This document shows positions 1-8,490 of a DNA stretch of 64,000 nt, piece by piece. The stretch comes from Paenibacillus spongiae (GTDB lineage: Bacteria > Bacillota > Bacilli > Paenibacillales > Paenibacillaceae): the NCBI RefSeq assembly GCF_024734895.1, contig NZ_CP091430.1, forward strand, positions 5,908,501 to 5,972,500. Direction: 5' to 3'. The notes under the pieces are model-generated. The model worked only from the letters and a program-made list of their open reading frames with translations, did no database searches and had not been told where the DNA came from. The position numbers were made by a program, and so were the translations under genes. Numbering within the stretch: the stretch's first letter is position 1; each line of letters starts with the position of its first letter.

Positions 1-125
1 GGAACTTGTCTTACGTCCTGCAATAATCGCTCGCAATGATTCGTAATCGTCAGGAAACATTGCTGCCGCCACATGTATTTCCACTCGCAATTAAGAATAC
101 CATATTCTGGCGCACCCATGTGAAT
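1..125. other. left edge, no assignable gene
   Basis: This stretch lies downstream of ctaG. One plus-strand frame is open from base 2 for 14 codons before a TAA, which could be the tail of a gene cut by the window edge, but it is too short to identify. Nothing else is supported. Confidence 0.3.
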
Positions 126-160
126 GAAAAAGAGGCAGAACCTCCAGGTTCCGCCTCTTC
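126..160 (-). terminator. intrinsic terminator after ctaG
   Basis: On the minus strand AAGAGGCGGAACC pairs with GGTTCTGCCTCTT (one G-T pair) around a short loop, and the second arm runs into a T-rich tail. It lies about 30 nt past the ctaG stop and closes the oxidase region. Confidence 0.8.
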
Positions 161-191
161 ATCTGGCACTTATGGATTTGTCTCTGCTGCA

Positions 192-1106
192 CTAGCTGTT
201 TGCTCCAGCAGGACCTGCCGCTCCGGGATTGGGCATTTCATCGTCCGCATGCTCCCGTTTGTACCAAGCTTTGAAGACGTAGGCCAGAATAGCCCCATAC
301 ATCACTTCTTGTACCAGCTTCATGATGATTCCGCCTGTTTGTTGATCCTCAACCGGCTTCATCATGCTGAAGAAAGAAGGGCCGTTGAAGCTTGCGAGCA
401 GCGCGCTTGGATCACCGGAGACGCAATAGCCCATTGCTTGCGCCCATACCTGAGGGTCGCTATAAGTTGCATAAAGCGGTGCGCCCGCGAAGATGATGAG
501 CGCACAAGCAGGTGTCAGCAGCAGCCCGTTCGCGAAGATGTACGCCATCTTCTTCACATCCGCCAGCCGGCTCCATTCCCGGACCGGTTCAACGATCTGC
601 CACCACATCATGAACGACGTAACCAGCAGGGCAATATAGTAGAGCCGGTGGACAGTAAAGTTCGTCATCACATAATCATGCACGAGAGGTACATGATAAA
701 TCGAGAAGAGCATATTAAACGCCACAAGCGTAAAGATCGGATGCATGAAAATACTCAGCTTGCGCCAGAACTTCTTCCCGAATACCGCTCGAAACAGGTA
801 CGCCGGGACGCCTAACAATATGAGCGGCGGCGCAATCAAGTATGAGAGCGACATATTCGTCATGTGAAAAGAGAACATGATATGCCCGAGCAGATCAAGA
901 GGGCCGCCATGTGCGAGATAAAACAAGATCATCCCCAGCACGAACAGACTCTTCCGGAACTTTGTTACTTGAGGCTCATCTGGCGCGTGTTTTTCTTTCC
1001 ATGGGCCGATCAAGTAAAAATAAAGAATCACAAGCGCTGCCATAAAGAAGAAAAACAACGGGCTCCATAGCTCTTCAAAGCTGAAATATTCTAAGCCAAG
1101 CATCAT
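192..1106 (-). CDS. ctaG: cytochrome c oxidase assembly factor CtaG
   Basis: A 304-residue polytopic membrane protein of the caa3-type CtaG family, needed in Bacillus for assembly of active caa3 oxidase, probably at the copper-insertion stage. About seven hydrophobic segments are visible. Family-typical features include the early motif FYLAHGGPLDLLGHIMFS and His/Met-rich loops such as FSFHMTNMSLSYL. It follows ctaCDEF in the usual order. A terminator-like hairpin separates it from ctaF, so it may have its own promoter. The start has AAAGGGGAG upstream. Length and position fit well; only the molecular role within the family is inferred. Confidence 0.93.
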   Translation of the reverse strand: MMLGLEYFSFEELWSPLFFFFMAALVILYFYLIGPWKEKHAPDEPQVTKFRKSLFVLGMILFYLAHGGPLDLLGHIMFSFHMTNMSLSYLIAPPLILLGVPAYLFRAVFGKKFWRKLSIFMHPIFTLVAFNMLFSIYHVPLVHDYVMTNFTVHRLYYIALLVTSFMMWWQIVEPVREWSRLADVKKMAYIFANGLLLTPACALIIFAGAPLYATYSDPQVWAQAMGYCVSGDPSALLASFNGPSFFSMMKPVEDQQTGGIIMKLVQEVMYGAILAYVFKAWYKREHADDEMPNPGAAGPAGANS

Positions 1107-1200
1107 GGAACTCCCCTTTCCTAACGATCAGAAAGTGCAGTTCCATGCACTTCTCTGATATTTCTAATTGAGTAAAGCTGTCCCAGGGCTGATTCGTTTA

Positions 1201-1238
1201 CAACAAAAGAGGGGGTCGCTCAAGGACCTCCCTCTCTT
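1201..1238 (-). terminator. terminator between ctaF and ctaG
   Basis: On the minus strand AGAGGGAGGTC pairs imperfectly with GACCCCCTCT, followed by TTTGTTG. It lies just past the ctaF stop and probably attenuates or ends the ctaCDEF transcript before ctaG. Confidence 0.65.
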
Positions 1239-1251
1239 CAATTCATGCTGC

Positions 1252-1569
1252 TTACCACCAAACCCAATACTCGGCCATAATAACGCATGTGAAAGCAACG
1301 AATACACCTGATAGAATGCCAATAATGGCAAACATATGTCCACGGTCTTTCATATGCATCCAGAACGCCATTTGAATGAATACTTGCAGTAACGCCATTC
1401 CCACAAGCAACATGTACGTGAATTTCACGTTTATTTCACCTGCTGCTACCGTAGCGAATGCGATGACGGTAAGAACGATCGAGAAGATAAACGCGATAAT
1501 GTGTTTCTTAGGACCTTCATGCTTATGCGGTCTGCCGTGATCCTGTGCTGTTGATTGTTGATTGGCCAT
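1252..1569 (-). CDS. ctaF: cytochrome c oxidase subunit IV (caa3)
   Basis: A 105-residue membrane protein with a His-rich soluble N-terminus (about residues 1-22) and three hydrophobic helices, matching the small subunit IV of bacterial caa3 and quinol oxidases (COX4_pro type). It has no redox centre; the family stabilises the CuB site of subunit I. It lies 3 nt after ctaE, in a translationally linked run ctaC-D-E-F. Motifs such as LVGMALLQVFIQMAFWMHMKD are typical. Confidence 0.93.
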   Translation of the reverse strand: MANQQSTAQDHGRPHKHEGPKKHIIAFIFSIVLTVIAFATVAAGEINVKFTYMLLVGMALLQVFIQMAFWMHMKDRGHMFAIIGILSGVFVAFTCVIMAEYWVWW

Positions 1570-1572
1570 CCA

Positions 1573-2193
1573 TTAGCCCACCTTTCCCATCAAGTATACG
1601 ACGGTGAAGATGAATACCCATACGACGTCAATAAAGTGCCAGTACATACCGGCTACATAAATCTTCGGCGCCGTTGTGGTATTAAGACCTTTTCTGAAGG
1701 TTTGCACAATTAACATTGTAATCCAGAAAACACCGAACGCGACGTGAGCGCCGTGGAAGCCAACAAGCGTGTAGAACGAAGAACTGAATGCGCTTGTAGT
1801 GAAACCATGTCCCTCATGCACATAGTGGTAGAATTCGTAAATTTCCAATCCCAGGAAGCCCGCGCCCAACAATACGGTTAGGATCAACCAGTTGAGCATG
1901 GATTTCACTCTATTCGTATGCATCGCCTGAATTGCGAATACGCTTGTTAAGCTTGACGTGAGCAAGATGAATGTCGCAGCCGCTACGAGCGGCAGCTGGA
2001 ACAACTCTTGTGAGGTCGGATTTCCGTCGCCAACCTGGTCGCGAAGCGCAAGAAACGCAGAGAACAGCGTTCCGAACAATACCGTTTCACCGCCAAGGAA
2101 CAACCAGAAGCCGAGCACTTTATTACGGCCTTCAAGAGTTGCTTTCTCCGGCTCATGCGGCAGTTGACCGTCTACATGTGAATGTGCGCTCAT
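1573..2193 (-). CDS. ctaE: cytochrome c oxidase subunit III
   Basis: A 206-residue membrane protein with about five transmembrane helices. Subunit III signatures are visible: GFWLFLGGETVLFGTLFSAF near the N-terminus, GFHGAHVAFGVFWI in the middle, and a C-terminal YWHFIDVVWVFIFTVVYL. It is the non-redox core subunit of the proton-pumping oxidase. Its start codon overlaps the ctaD stop by 4 nt, indicating coupled translation. Length is normal for the short bacterial form. Confidence 0.96.
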   Translation of the reverse strand: MSAHSHVDGQLPHEPEKATLEGRNKVLGFWLFLGGETVLFGTLFSAFLALRDQVGDGNPTSQELFQLPLVAAATFILLTSSLTSVFAIQAMHTNRVKSMLNWLILTVLLGAGFLGLEIYEFYHYVHEGHGFTTSAFSSSFYTLVGFHGAHVAFGVFWITMLIVQTFRKGLNTTTAPKIYVAGMYWHFIDVVWVFIFTVVYLMGKVG

Positions 2194-4037
2194 GCTTTTA
2201 CCCCCTTGTCATGCAGTTCATCCGGCTCGATATGGAAGCCATGGTCATCCTTAACGGAGCGCGTGAACATACATCCGAACGTAATGACAAGACCGGCTAT
2301 AGTAATAATGTGTTGATGGTACATTAAGCCAAAACCGGCAATGAACAAACCAATTGACATGATGAACGGAAGAATGGATGGGGACGGCATATGAATCGGG
2401 CCAAGCGGTTCAGCCGGCGTCATTGCGTTCTTGCCTTCCATCTTTTCTTTCCAGAATGCGTCATAACCACGAACAAGCGGAGTTTGAGCAAAGTTGTACT
2501 CTGGAGCCGGAGAAGGAATCGTCCATTCCAGCGTACGGCCGTCTTCCCATGGATCATAAGCTGCATTCTTAGGTTTCATCGATGTAATAACAATGTTGAT
2601 CAAGAAGGCGATTGTGCCAAGGCCCATTAGAATAGCGCCTACGGTACTAATCAAGTTCATGTTATTGAATCCGAGACCATCCAGATACGTATAGATCCGG
2701 CGCGGCATCCCCATCAAGCCGAGGAAATGCTGTACGAAGAACGTAAGATGGAACCCGGTAAAGAATAACCAGAAGCAAATTTTACCTAATGTCTCGTTCA
2801 GCATACGGCCGAACATCTTCGGCCACCAGTAGAACAGGCCTGCGAATATGCCTAGAATCAAACCGCCCACGATTACATAGTGGAAGTGAGCGACGACAAA
2901 GTACGTATCATGGTACTGATAGTCTGCCGGAGCTGACGCAAGCATAACCCCGGTAACGCCACCCATAACGAAGGTTGGCACGAAACCGACTGCGAACATG
3001 TTCGCAGTCGTGAAGCGAATGGAACCGCCCCACATCGTGAATAACCAGTTAAATATTTTGATACCCGTCGGTACGGCAATCAACATCGTTGCGATAGAGA
3101 ACAGCGCGTTCGCAACCGGACCAAGTCCTACTGTGAACATGTGATGCGCCCATACCATGAAGCCCAGGAATCCGATTAACACGGTTGCAAATACCATGGA
3201 GCTGTAACCGAATAGCCGCTTACGCGAGAACGTGCTGATAACTTCAGATATGACGCCGAAGGCCGGCAGGATGAGAATATATACTTCAGGGTGTCCGAAG
3301 ATCCAGAAGATATGCTCCCACAATACAGTATTACCGCCATTATTAACATTAAAGAAGTTGGCTTCGAACAGACGGTCGAACATCAGTGCGACCAGACCGA
3401 CTGCAAGTGCCGGGAAAGCGAACAGGATGAGCGCCGATGTAATGAAAACCGTCCAAGTAAACATCGGCATACGCATGAAGCTCATGCCAGGAGCGCGCAT
3501 ATTGATAATCGTTGCCAAGAAGTTAATGCCGCCGATTAATGTACCTATGCCGGCGATCTGCAAACCAATTACGTAATAATCTACGCCTTTCCCTTCACTA
3601 TACAACGGGCTTGCAAGCGGTACGTAAGACGTCCAGCCCGCATCCGGTGCACCTCCTGCGAACCAGCTGACGTTAAGAAGCACACCGCCGAAGAAGAATG
3701 TCCAGAACCCAAGGGAGTTCAAGAATGGGAATGCAACGTCACGCGCGCCGATCTGCAGCGGAACTACCGCATTCATCAGAGCGAAGAGCAACGGCATCGC
3801 CGCAAGGAAAATCATGGTTGTTCCGTGCATCGTCAGCAGCTCGTTGAATGTACTTGCGCTAACGAAATCATTCAGCGGTCTCCATAATTGAATCCGGATC
3901 AAGATGGCTTCAAGTCCTCCGATAAGGAAGAAGAAGCCGCCCGCAATCAAATATAGGATGCCGATTTTTTTATGGTCAACGGTCGTCAGCCAATCCATCA
4001 GGCCCCGATACCGTTTAACCTCGTGTGCATGACCCAA
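2190..4037 (-). CDS. ctaD: cytochrome c oxidase subunit I
   Basis: A 615-residue catalytic subunit of the aa3/caa3 heme-copper oxidase with about 12 or more helices. Visible active-site motifs are FGHPEVYILILP (CuB His and the cross-linked Tyr), WAHHMFTVG (two CuB His) and HDTYFVVAHFHYV (heme ligands). The chain reduces O2 to water in the membrane while pumping protons. The C-terminal extension beyond the core helices is usual in Bacillales. It starts 23 nt after ctaC and overlaps ctaE, as in the standard ctaCDEF operon. Confidence 0.97.
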   Translation of the reverse strand: MGHAHEVKRYRGLMDWLTTVDHKKIGILYLIAGGFFFLIGGLEAILIRIQLWRPLNDFVSASTFNELLTMHGTTMIFLAAMPLLFALMNAVVPLQIGARDVAFPFLNSLGFWTFFFGGVLLNVSWFAGGAPDAGWTSYVPLASPLYSEGKGVDYYVIGLQIAGIGTLIGGINFLATIINMRAPGMSFMRMPMFTWTVFITSALILFAFPALAVGLVALMFDRLFEANFFNVNNGGNTVLWEHIFWIFGHPEVYILILPAFGVISEVISTFSRKRLFGYSSMVFATVLIGFLGFMVWAHHMFTVGLGPVANALFSIATMLIAVPTGIKIFNWLFTMWGGSIRFTTANMFAVGFVPTFVMGGVTGVMLASAPADYQYHDTYFVVAHFHYVIVGGLILGIFAGLFYWWPKMFGRMLNETLGKICFWLFFTGFHLTFFVQHFLGLMGMPRRIYTYLDGLGFNNMNLISTVGAILMGLGTIAFLINIVITSMKPKNAAYDPWEDGRTLEWTIPSPAPEYNFAQTPLVRGYDAFWKEKMEGKNAMTPAEPLGPIHMPSPSILPFIMSIGLFIAGFGLMYHQHIITIAGLVITFGCMFTRSVKDDHGFHIEPDELHDKGVKA

Positions 4038-4060
4038 AGTAGGTACCTCCTTTTTCTGTA

Positions 4061-5101
4061 TTAATATTCGATCTTCAGATCAGCCAAATATTTCGAGATT
4101 GATTTGATCTCTTCATCGGACAGCTCGATTTTACCCATTTTGTTGCCTGGCTTCACTTCGTTTGGATCTTTAAGCCATCTCTCAAGGTTCTCTTGAACCG
4201 TACCTTCATTCTCATACTTCGCATCGTCCGTATTCACGAGCATGCCGGCTACCGTACCCCGGCTTCCGATGCCTGTCAAGTTCGGCGCCCATCCTGTTCC
4301 ATCTCCGATTGCATGGCAGGACAAGCAGTTGGTCGTCAGTGTTTCGGCAAGCTGTTTATCAGCCGGCAATGCCACTGGCGCTTTCTGAGCCGCTATCCAA
4401 CGATCGTACGAAGCACGATCTACGGACTTGACTTTAAAGTCCATCAAAGCATGGGAAGGTCCGCATAACTCGGCACATTTGCCTAGATAGACACCTTCTT
4501 TAGGCGCTTTGAAATACATCTTATTCACGTTCCCGCCGGGGTTCGTATCAATCTTGCCCGCTAGTGAAGGAATCCAGAACGAGTGAAGCACGTCGGCCGT
4601 CTTCGCTTCGATGGAGATGACAGCATCATTAGGAATGATCATTTCCTGCGCCGTCTTTACGCCTTCTTTCGGATATTCGAATTCCCACCAGTATTGGTGT
4701 GCCGTTACTTTAACTTGAATCGCATTAGGATCTTTGGAGTAATCCTCTGCCAGCCCGAATACAGACTTAATGGTCGGTACGCCCAGGATAACCAGCAAGA
4801 CGATCGGAATAACCGTCCAAATGATTTCCAGCTTATGGTTGCCTTCCACCTGTACAGGGATTGATTTGTCGCCTGGGCGACGTCTGTAACGAATAATTAC
4901 ATAGAGCGCGATTACAAACACGACAATAACTACGAAAGCCATAATCGTGATGGACAGCTTCATTAAACCGAATTGTTCTTCGGCAACCGGCCCTTGCGGT
5001 CTAAGTGCCGACAGGTCAGCTCGTCCGCACGCTGACAGCAGCAACACCATCCCGGCAAGAAGCGGCGTGAGCCGTTTTAGAATGTGCCACCGATTCATCA
5101 T
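4061..5101 (-). CDS. ctaC: cytochrome c oxidase subunit II with cytochrome c domain
   Basis: About 346 residues. A lipoprotein signal ends in LLLSAC (Cys near residue 25), followed by two transmembrane helices (about 45-72 and 92-112) and an extracellular CuA domain. The CuA ligands are visible: His near 173, then CAELCGPSH (about 209-217) and a Met three residues on. A fused C-terminal cytochrome c domain carries CLSCH (about 259-263), which makes this a caa3-type oxidase. The chosen ATG has GTGGGG seven bases upstream; an in-frame TTG sits one codon earlier. First gene of the operon. Confidence 0.96.
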   Translation of the reverse strand: MMNRWHILKRLTPLLAGMVLLLSACGRADLSALRPQGPVAEEQFGLMKLSITIMAFVVIVVFVIALYVIIRYRRRPGDKSIPVQVEGNHKLEIIWTVIPIVLLVILGVPTIKSVFGLAEDYSKDPNAIQVKVTAHQYWWEFEYPKEGVKTAQEMIIPNDAVISIEAKTADVLHSFWIPSLAGKIDTNPGGNVNKMYFKAPKEGVYLGKCAELCGPSHALMDFKVKSVDRASYDRWIAAQKAPVALPADKQLAETLTTNCLSCHAIGDGTGWAPNLTGIGSRGTVAGMLVNTDDAKYENEGTVQENLERWLKDPNEVKPGNKMGKIELSDEEIKSISKYLADLKIEY

Positions 5102-5222
5102 CAATCAACCCCACTTTGTTTACGTTTTCGCAACTTCCGTTTTTTAGACAAAAAAAAACGGCCGATATGCGTAAAATCTTAGCTGTTTAAGACAAAACTT
5201 AAGCAATCTAATCACTTTATTA

Positions 5223-5251
5223 AATATAAAGTTGAAGGTGGTTTTTGTCAA
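5223..5251 (-). promoter_or_regulatory. promoter of ctaCDEF
   Basis: On the minus strand a perfect TTGACA (-35) is separated by 17 bp from TATATT (-10). It would give a leader of about 115 nt before ctaC. That leader holds a U/A-rich hairpin at 5137-5162 (CCG plus a T-run pairing with an A-run plus CGG), of unknown role. Nothing else is seen between 5105 and 5461 except the upstream DNA of the spore lipoprotein gene. Confidence 0.7.
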
Positions 5252-5461
5252 TGTTCCTAGAAGAGTTCACAAATTGTTCGCAAAGCTGTCAAAATGCTTG
5301 ATTTCATTGGTTGTCCGACCTTCTCGCGAAGATGTCTCTTACCACCATCACTATCCTACATTGTTTGCAAAAACCATGGTTCTTTATGTATCCAATTTCA
5401 ATGCATATTTCAGAATCCGCCGTTCATCCTATAGATAATCCAGAGGAAGGGGTTACGGATC

Positions 5462-6226
5462 ATGAACAAGTGGATAAACAGCAAGGCCAGCATCCGCTTG
5501 CTTGCTCTCGCTTTGATTGCAGTAGTCGGTCTCGCAGGCTGCAATTACGAACAACGCGTTCAGAACAGCACATACGATTACGGCTCCAAGAAAAAAGGGG
5601 ATCCCAAGATGCTTGGCGGCCGTATGTACGGGGCAATGAGCAGCAATCCCAATCAGCATGACAATCTGTGGATCGAGTACAGCACGCATCTCTCCACGGT
5701 CGTATCGAACATAAACGGCATAGCCGCAGGAATGGTGTTCCTGACTGACAAGAACGCTTATGTGGGCATGACGATGGATTGGACGGCAACGGGCACGCGA
5801 AAAACCGGCGGACGCAAGGCCAAGGAACAGAACAATACGGGTGCCAAAGAAGGGGTATATAATGTTGATACCGGCAGCCCGTACTGGAACAACCAGCGAT
5901 TCGCCGGTCCTTATAACTCCTACATGACGGTCAATGATCACAATGAAATATCAAGCGAACTGAAGCAAACCATAGCCGTTCAGATCCGCAAGCTGGCGCC
6001 TGCAGTTCAAGAGGTCCACATTTCGGCCAATATGGAATTTGTGAATCAACTCGTCCAGTATGCTCAGGAAGCGCGTATGGGACGATCCCTCACTCCGTGG
6101 GTCGATTCGTTCAATACGCTGGTCAAGCATCAATTCGCAGGCGGCGACTATGTGCCTGAGCCATTGCACATTCAAAAGCGCCGCGGACAGGCCCGTTTAG
6201 AGAACGGTGGAAAAACCACTCCATAA
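5462..6226 (+). CDS. YhcN/YlaJ-type sporulation lipoprotein
   Basis: A 254-residue lipoprotein. The signal peptide ends in VVGLAGC (Cys at about residue 26). The body carries the feature typical of YhcN/YlaJ spore lipoproteins: a domain with a segment like INGIAAGMVFLTDKNAYVGM and a later conserved stretch around APAVQEVHISANMEFV. Family members sit in the inner spore membrane and affect germination or outgrowth. It has an AGGAAGGGG-like ribosome site and is monocistronic, followed by its own terminator. The exact orthologue is not clear. A sigma-G promoter is expected from family knowledge but could not be assigned confidently. Confidence 0.82.
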   Translation: MNKWINSKASIRLLALALIAVVGLAGCNYEQRVQNSTYDYGSKKKGDPKMLGGRMYGAMSSNPNQHDNLWIEYSTHLSTVVSNINGIAAGMVFLTDKNAYVGMTMDWTATGTRKTGGRKAKEQNNTGAKEGVYNVDTGSPYWNNQRFAGPYNSYMTVNDHNEISSELKQTIAVQIRKLAPAVQEVHISANMEFVNQLVQYAQEARMGRSLTPWVDSFNTLVKHQFAGGDYVPEPLHIQKRRGQARLENGGKTTP

Positions 6227-6231
6227 GCATC

Positions 6232-6275
6232 AAAGACTAAAGGACCGTCACAGGGTACCTTTAGTCTTTCTTTTT
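6232..6275 (+). terminator. intrinsic terminator of the spore lipoprotein gene
   Basis: A perfect 12-bp stem (AAAGACTAAAGG with CCTTTAGTCTTT) followed by CTTTTT lies 6 nt after the stop codon. Confidence 0.9.
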
Positions 6276-6404
6276 GGAAGAGAAAGGATGCATGAATCGT
6301 TGAATGGCATGGCAAAAAAATCCCTTCTATTATATACACATTTTTTTATTTTATCCTTTAAAGCCAGAGCCGCTCCCTATCTTCTAGAACCAGGCAGCGT
6401 ATAG

Positions 6405-6458
6405 CAGAACAGAAATCGGACCCGAATGCCTTCCTATTGAAGGCTGTCCGGATCCGAT
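6405..6458 (-). terminator. intrinsic terminator of folD-fchA
   Basis: On the minus strand ATCGGATCCGGACAGCCTTC pairs imperfectly with a matching 3' arm ending in CCGAT, followed by TTTCTGTTCT. It is 14 nt beyond the fchA stop codon. Confidence 0.7.
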
Positions 6459-6471
6459 TTGCGCAGCCGGG

Positions 6472-7095
6472 TTACATCCGCTTACGTACGTGCTCCAGCA
6501 CCGCCCGCTTCATAGCTTCGCCTTGTTCCAGCAGCTCTTCTCCCCGCCTGCGAAGCTGCGTGGCAGCCGTCTCGTTCTTCATCGATTTCAAATTGATTTC
6601 GACGGTCAGCCAAGCCGACTGCATAGCGGCCTCCAGCATAATCGCGGCAATCCCCCAATCGGATATGACGTTCCGGTTCACCGCCCCCGCTTCCTCGTTC
6701 AGCACAATCAATAATGGATGGCATAACAGCATCAGAGATAACGGAACCTCCGCGGCAGCTGCAGCGGCATCCTCCAAAGCCTGCTTCCGCCGCGCTTGTT
6801 CGCCTACCGTACCTTTCGGAAGGGCCAATGCGTCCATGAACCGGCTGAACGCCGCAATATCCGCACGTAAGACGGCTTCGCTTCTCTCAATTGCCGCTTC
6901 CATTTCCCGGGCAATTTCGCGCATTCGATTACGGACGGCGTCGAATTTCGGGCCTGATGTCAAATTGGCGACCATGGCGCCCATCGATGCTCCAAGGCCT
7001 GCTGAGAGAGCGGCGGCGCTTCCTCCTCCCGGCGTCGGTGAGCTGGAGCTTGCTTCTGTCAGGAATGAACGAATCGACTGGTCGTACATTCTCAT
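6472..7095 (-). CDS. fchA: FTCD_C-family cyclodeaminase / methenyl-THF cyclohydrolase (FchA-like)
   Basis: A 207-residue helical protein of the formiminotransferase-cyclodeaminase C-terminal family. Motifs seen are TPGGGSAAALSAGLGASMGAMVANLT near the N-terminus (the glycine-rich folate-binding part) and a later DAAAAAAEVPL segment. Members interconvert formimino-, methenyl- and formyl-tetrahydrofolate in the cytosol. It overlaps folD by 4 nt (ATGA), so the two are translated together under the upstream ZTP riboswitch. Which of the two family reactions applies cannot be told from sequence alone. Confidence 0.88.
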   Translation of the reverse strand: MRMYDQSIRSFLTEASSSSPTPGGGSAAALSAGLGASMGAMVANLTSGPKFDAVRNRMREIAREMEAAIERSEAVLRADIAAFSRFMDALALPKGTVGEQARRKQALEDAAAAAAEVPLSLMLLCHPLLIVLNEEAGAVNRNVISDWGIAAIMLEAAMQSAWLTVEINLKSMKNETAATQLRRRGEELLEQGEAMKRAVLEHVRKRM

Positions 7096-7958
7096 CGAGA
7101 AAACCTCCCCTCTGCTTCCTGCAGGTCCATGGCACGCATCACATTTTCAAACAAGAGGACTGTAGTTAGCGTACCCACGCCTCCGGGGACCGGGGATATT
7201 GCACGAACCGCATTGGCTGTTTCCGGATCAACGTCGCCGGTTATCCCATTTCCGTCTATTTTCGCGTTGATGCCCGCATCGATGACGACCAGCTCGGGAT
7301 GAACCATCGCTTTCTTGATCAGACCGGCATGCCCGGCTGCCGCTATAATAATATCCGCCTGCCGAATATGAACCGACAGGTCGGGAGTATGGGAATGACA
7401 AACCGTTACGGTCGCGTTCTCTCTCAGCAGCAGCTGGACAAGAGGCCGTCCTACCGTTTCTCCTCTGCCGATAACGACGACATGTTTGCCGCGCAGCGGA
7501 TATTGATAATAATGAAGCAGACGGATACAGGACTGCGGTGTCGCCGGGTAAATGCCCGGTGAACCGATCATGCATGCCAGCTTGTTGGCGGAAGCGATCC
7601 CGTCGACGTCTTTGAGCGGATCGATTGCGTCCGCCAGCCTGCCGAGCCGGATTCCGCCCGGTAAAGGCAGCTCCAGCATAATGCCGTGCACATCCGCCTT
7701 CTTATTTAATGAAGCAATTGTCTGAATCAGCGGCTCTTCCTGCACGTCAGGCGGGAATGTTAACAGCTCGAACTTCACGTTCAGCTTCTCGGCCAGCCGG
7801 CGCTTAGCCTGGGCATAATATAGAGATGCCGGATCTCCTTCCACAAGAATCGCTGCGATGGCAGGCTCGACTCCTTGTGCGTGCCACCGTTTTACCTTCG
7901 CTGCAATTCGGGCGCTTGTTTCATCTGCGAGCGGTTTTGCTTTCAATAGGACAGCCAT
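7092..7958 (-). CDS. folD: bifunctional methylene-THF dehydrogenase / methenyl-THF cyclohydrolase
   Basis: A 288-residue cytosolic enzyme of one-carbon metabolism. The catalytic YYAQAK motif (Tyr and Lys four apart, about residues 48-53), the NADP-binding VVVIGRGETVGRPL segment and the signature PVPGGVGTLTTVLL are all visible. The usual PGGVGPMT is here PGGVGTLT, a mild deviation. It is the first gene of folD-fchA and lies directly behind a ZTP riboswitch with an overlapping terminator, so it is predicted to be induced when purine or folate one-carbon supply falls short. Confidence 0.96.
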   Translation of the reverse strand: MAVLLKAKPLADETSARIAAKVKRWHAQGVEPAIAAILVEGDPASLYYAQAKRRLAEKLNVKFELLTFPPDVQEEPLIQTIASLNKKADVHGIMLELPLPGGIRLGRLADAIDPLKDVDGIASANKLACMIGSPGIYPATPQSCIRLLHYYQYPLRGKHVVVIGRGETVGRPLVQLLLRENATVTVCHSHTPDLSVHIRQADIIIAAAGHAGLIKKAMVHPELVVIDAGINAKIDGNGITGDVDPETANAVRAISPVPGGVGTLTTVLLFENVMRAMDLQEAEGRFSR

Positions 7959-8001
7959 ACTTTCGCCTCCAGTTTCTCTTTGTTAGGTAACAGCAAGAAA
8001 G

Positions 8002-8056
8002 AAAACAAAAAAAGCATTTGATCTGAAGGCACGTTGAGTCCCTCTTGTCAAATACT
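8002..8056 (-). terminator. riboswitch-controlled terminator before folD
   Basis: On the minus strand AGTATTTGA pairs with TCAAATGCT (9 bp, one wobble), followed at once by TTTTTTTGTTTT. The 5' arm begins immediately after the riboswitch P3 motif, so ligand binding can compete with terminator formation, as in known ZTP ON-switches. Confidence 0.85.
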
Positions 8057-8201
8057 TCGCCCAGGCGTACGGCTTGCCCATGGGTCGTTCCAGCTAAGAA
8101 CGTCCGCAGCGGCAATCAGCTGCTCCGAATGCATGGCATTTGAACCGGCAGCATCCGCATGCTCCACCGTGGTTCTCCACGTTTCGCCAGTTACATGCGG
8201 G
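8055..8201 (-). promoter_or_regulatory. ZTP (pfl) riboswitch upstream of folD-fchA
   Basis: Read on the minus strand: P1 is formed by CCGCATG (8194-8200) and CATGCGG (8155-8161). Inside it lie the conserved TAACTGGCG, a short P2 hairpin (CGTGG/CCACG) and a GGTGGAG return strand. After a linker of about 80 nt comes the second conserved block, GCCGTACGCCTGGGCGAAG (8055-8073), matching the CCGCCUGGGC pseudoknot element. Both conserved halves, their order and the folD context fit the ZTP/ZMP-sensing class. The linker is longer than the commonest examples but within what I understand of the class. Confidence 0.87.
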
Positions 8202-8218
8202 AATATGAAGCTGCCATG

Positions 8219-8224
8219 ATTATA
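8219..8224 (-). promoter_or_regulatory. -10 element of the folD riboswitch transcript
   Basis: TATAAT on the minus strand, placed so that transcription would begin about 10 nt before P1 of the riboswitch. No good -35 is seen. Between here and 8380 nothing else could be assigned. Confidence 0.5.
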
Positions 8225-8380
8225 TCAAAATCAGCAATCGTATGCATCCAAAACCTTTCGAGGCTGAATCGGGAATAAGGCGAGTGAGAGCAGGAAGTGT
8301 TGTACCGTGCAAAGCTCCTAGAGCGGTATGTCGTTGCATGGCAGGGGGCGAGCACATGGAGAGACGACCGCGTTCATCCC

Positions 8381-8409
8381 TTGACAGAAAGATCAATTTC
8401 GTTTATCTT
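8381..8409 (+). promoter_or_regulatory. promoter of the pirin gene
   Basis: TTGACA and TATCTT separated by 17 bp, about 80 nt upstream of the pirin start. Confidence 0.65.
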
Positions 8410-8418
8410 TAATTTAAG

Positions 8419-8437
8419 ACATTTTAATTTAAGATGT
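8419..8437 (+). promoter_or_regulatory. palindromic operator, MarR-like
   Basis: ACATTTTAATTTAAGATGT is a 19-bp near-perfect palindrome of the form ACATnTTAAnTTAAnATGT. It sits just downstream of the -10 element, where a bound repressor would block transcription. An imperfect second half-copy (ATCTTTAATTTAAGAC) overlaps the -10. No regulator gene is adjacent. Confidence 0.5.
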
Positions 8438-8490
8438 GAGGCTGAATGTGCTTACTAAACCATCATGATCCATTTGAGGAGGAAACAAGG

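Noticed and set aside
5137..5162. A/T-rich hairpin upstream of ctaC as a terminator
   Set aside because: It sits between the ctaC promoter and its start codon, with no run of T's after the stem; more likely a leader hairpin.
7921..8115. 64-codon frame upstream of folD
   Set aside because: Falls in the ZTP riboswitch terminator and linker; not coding.
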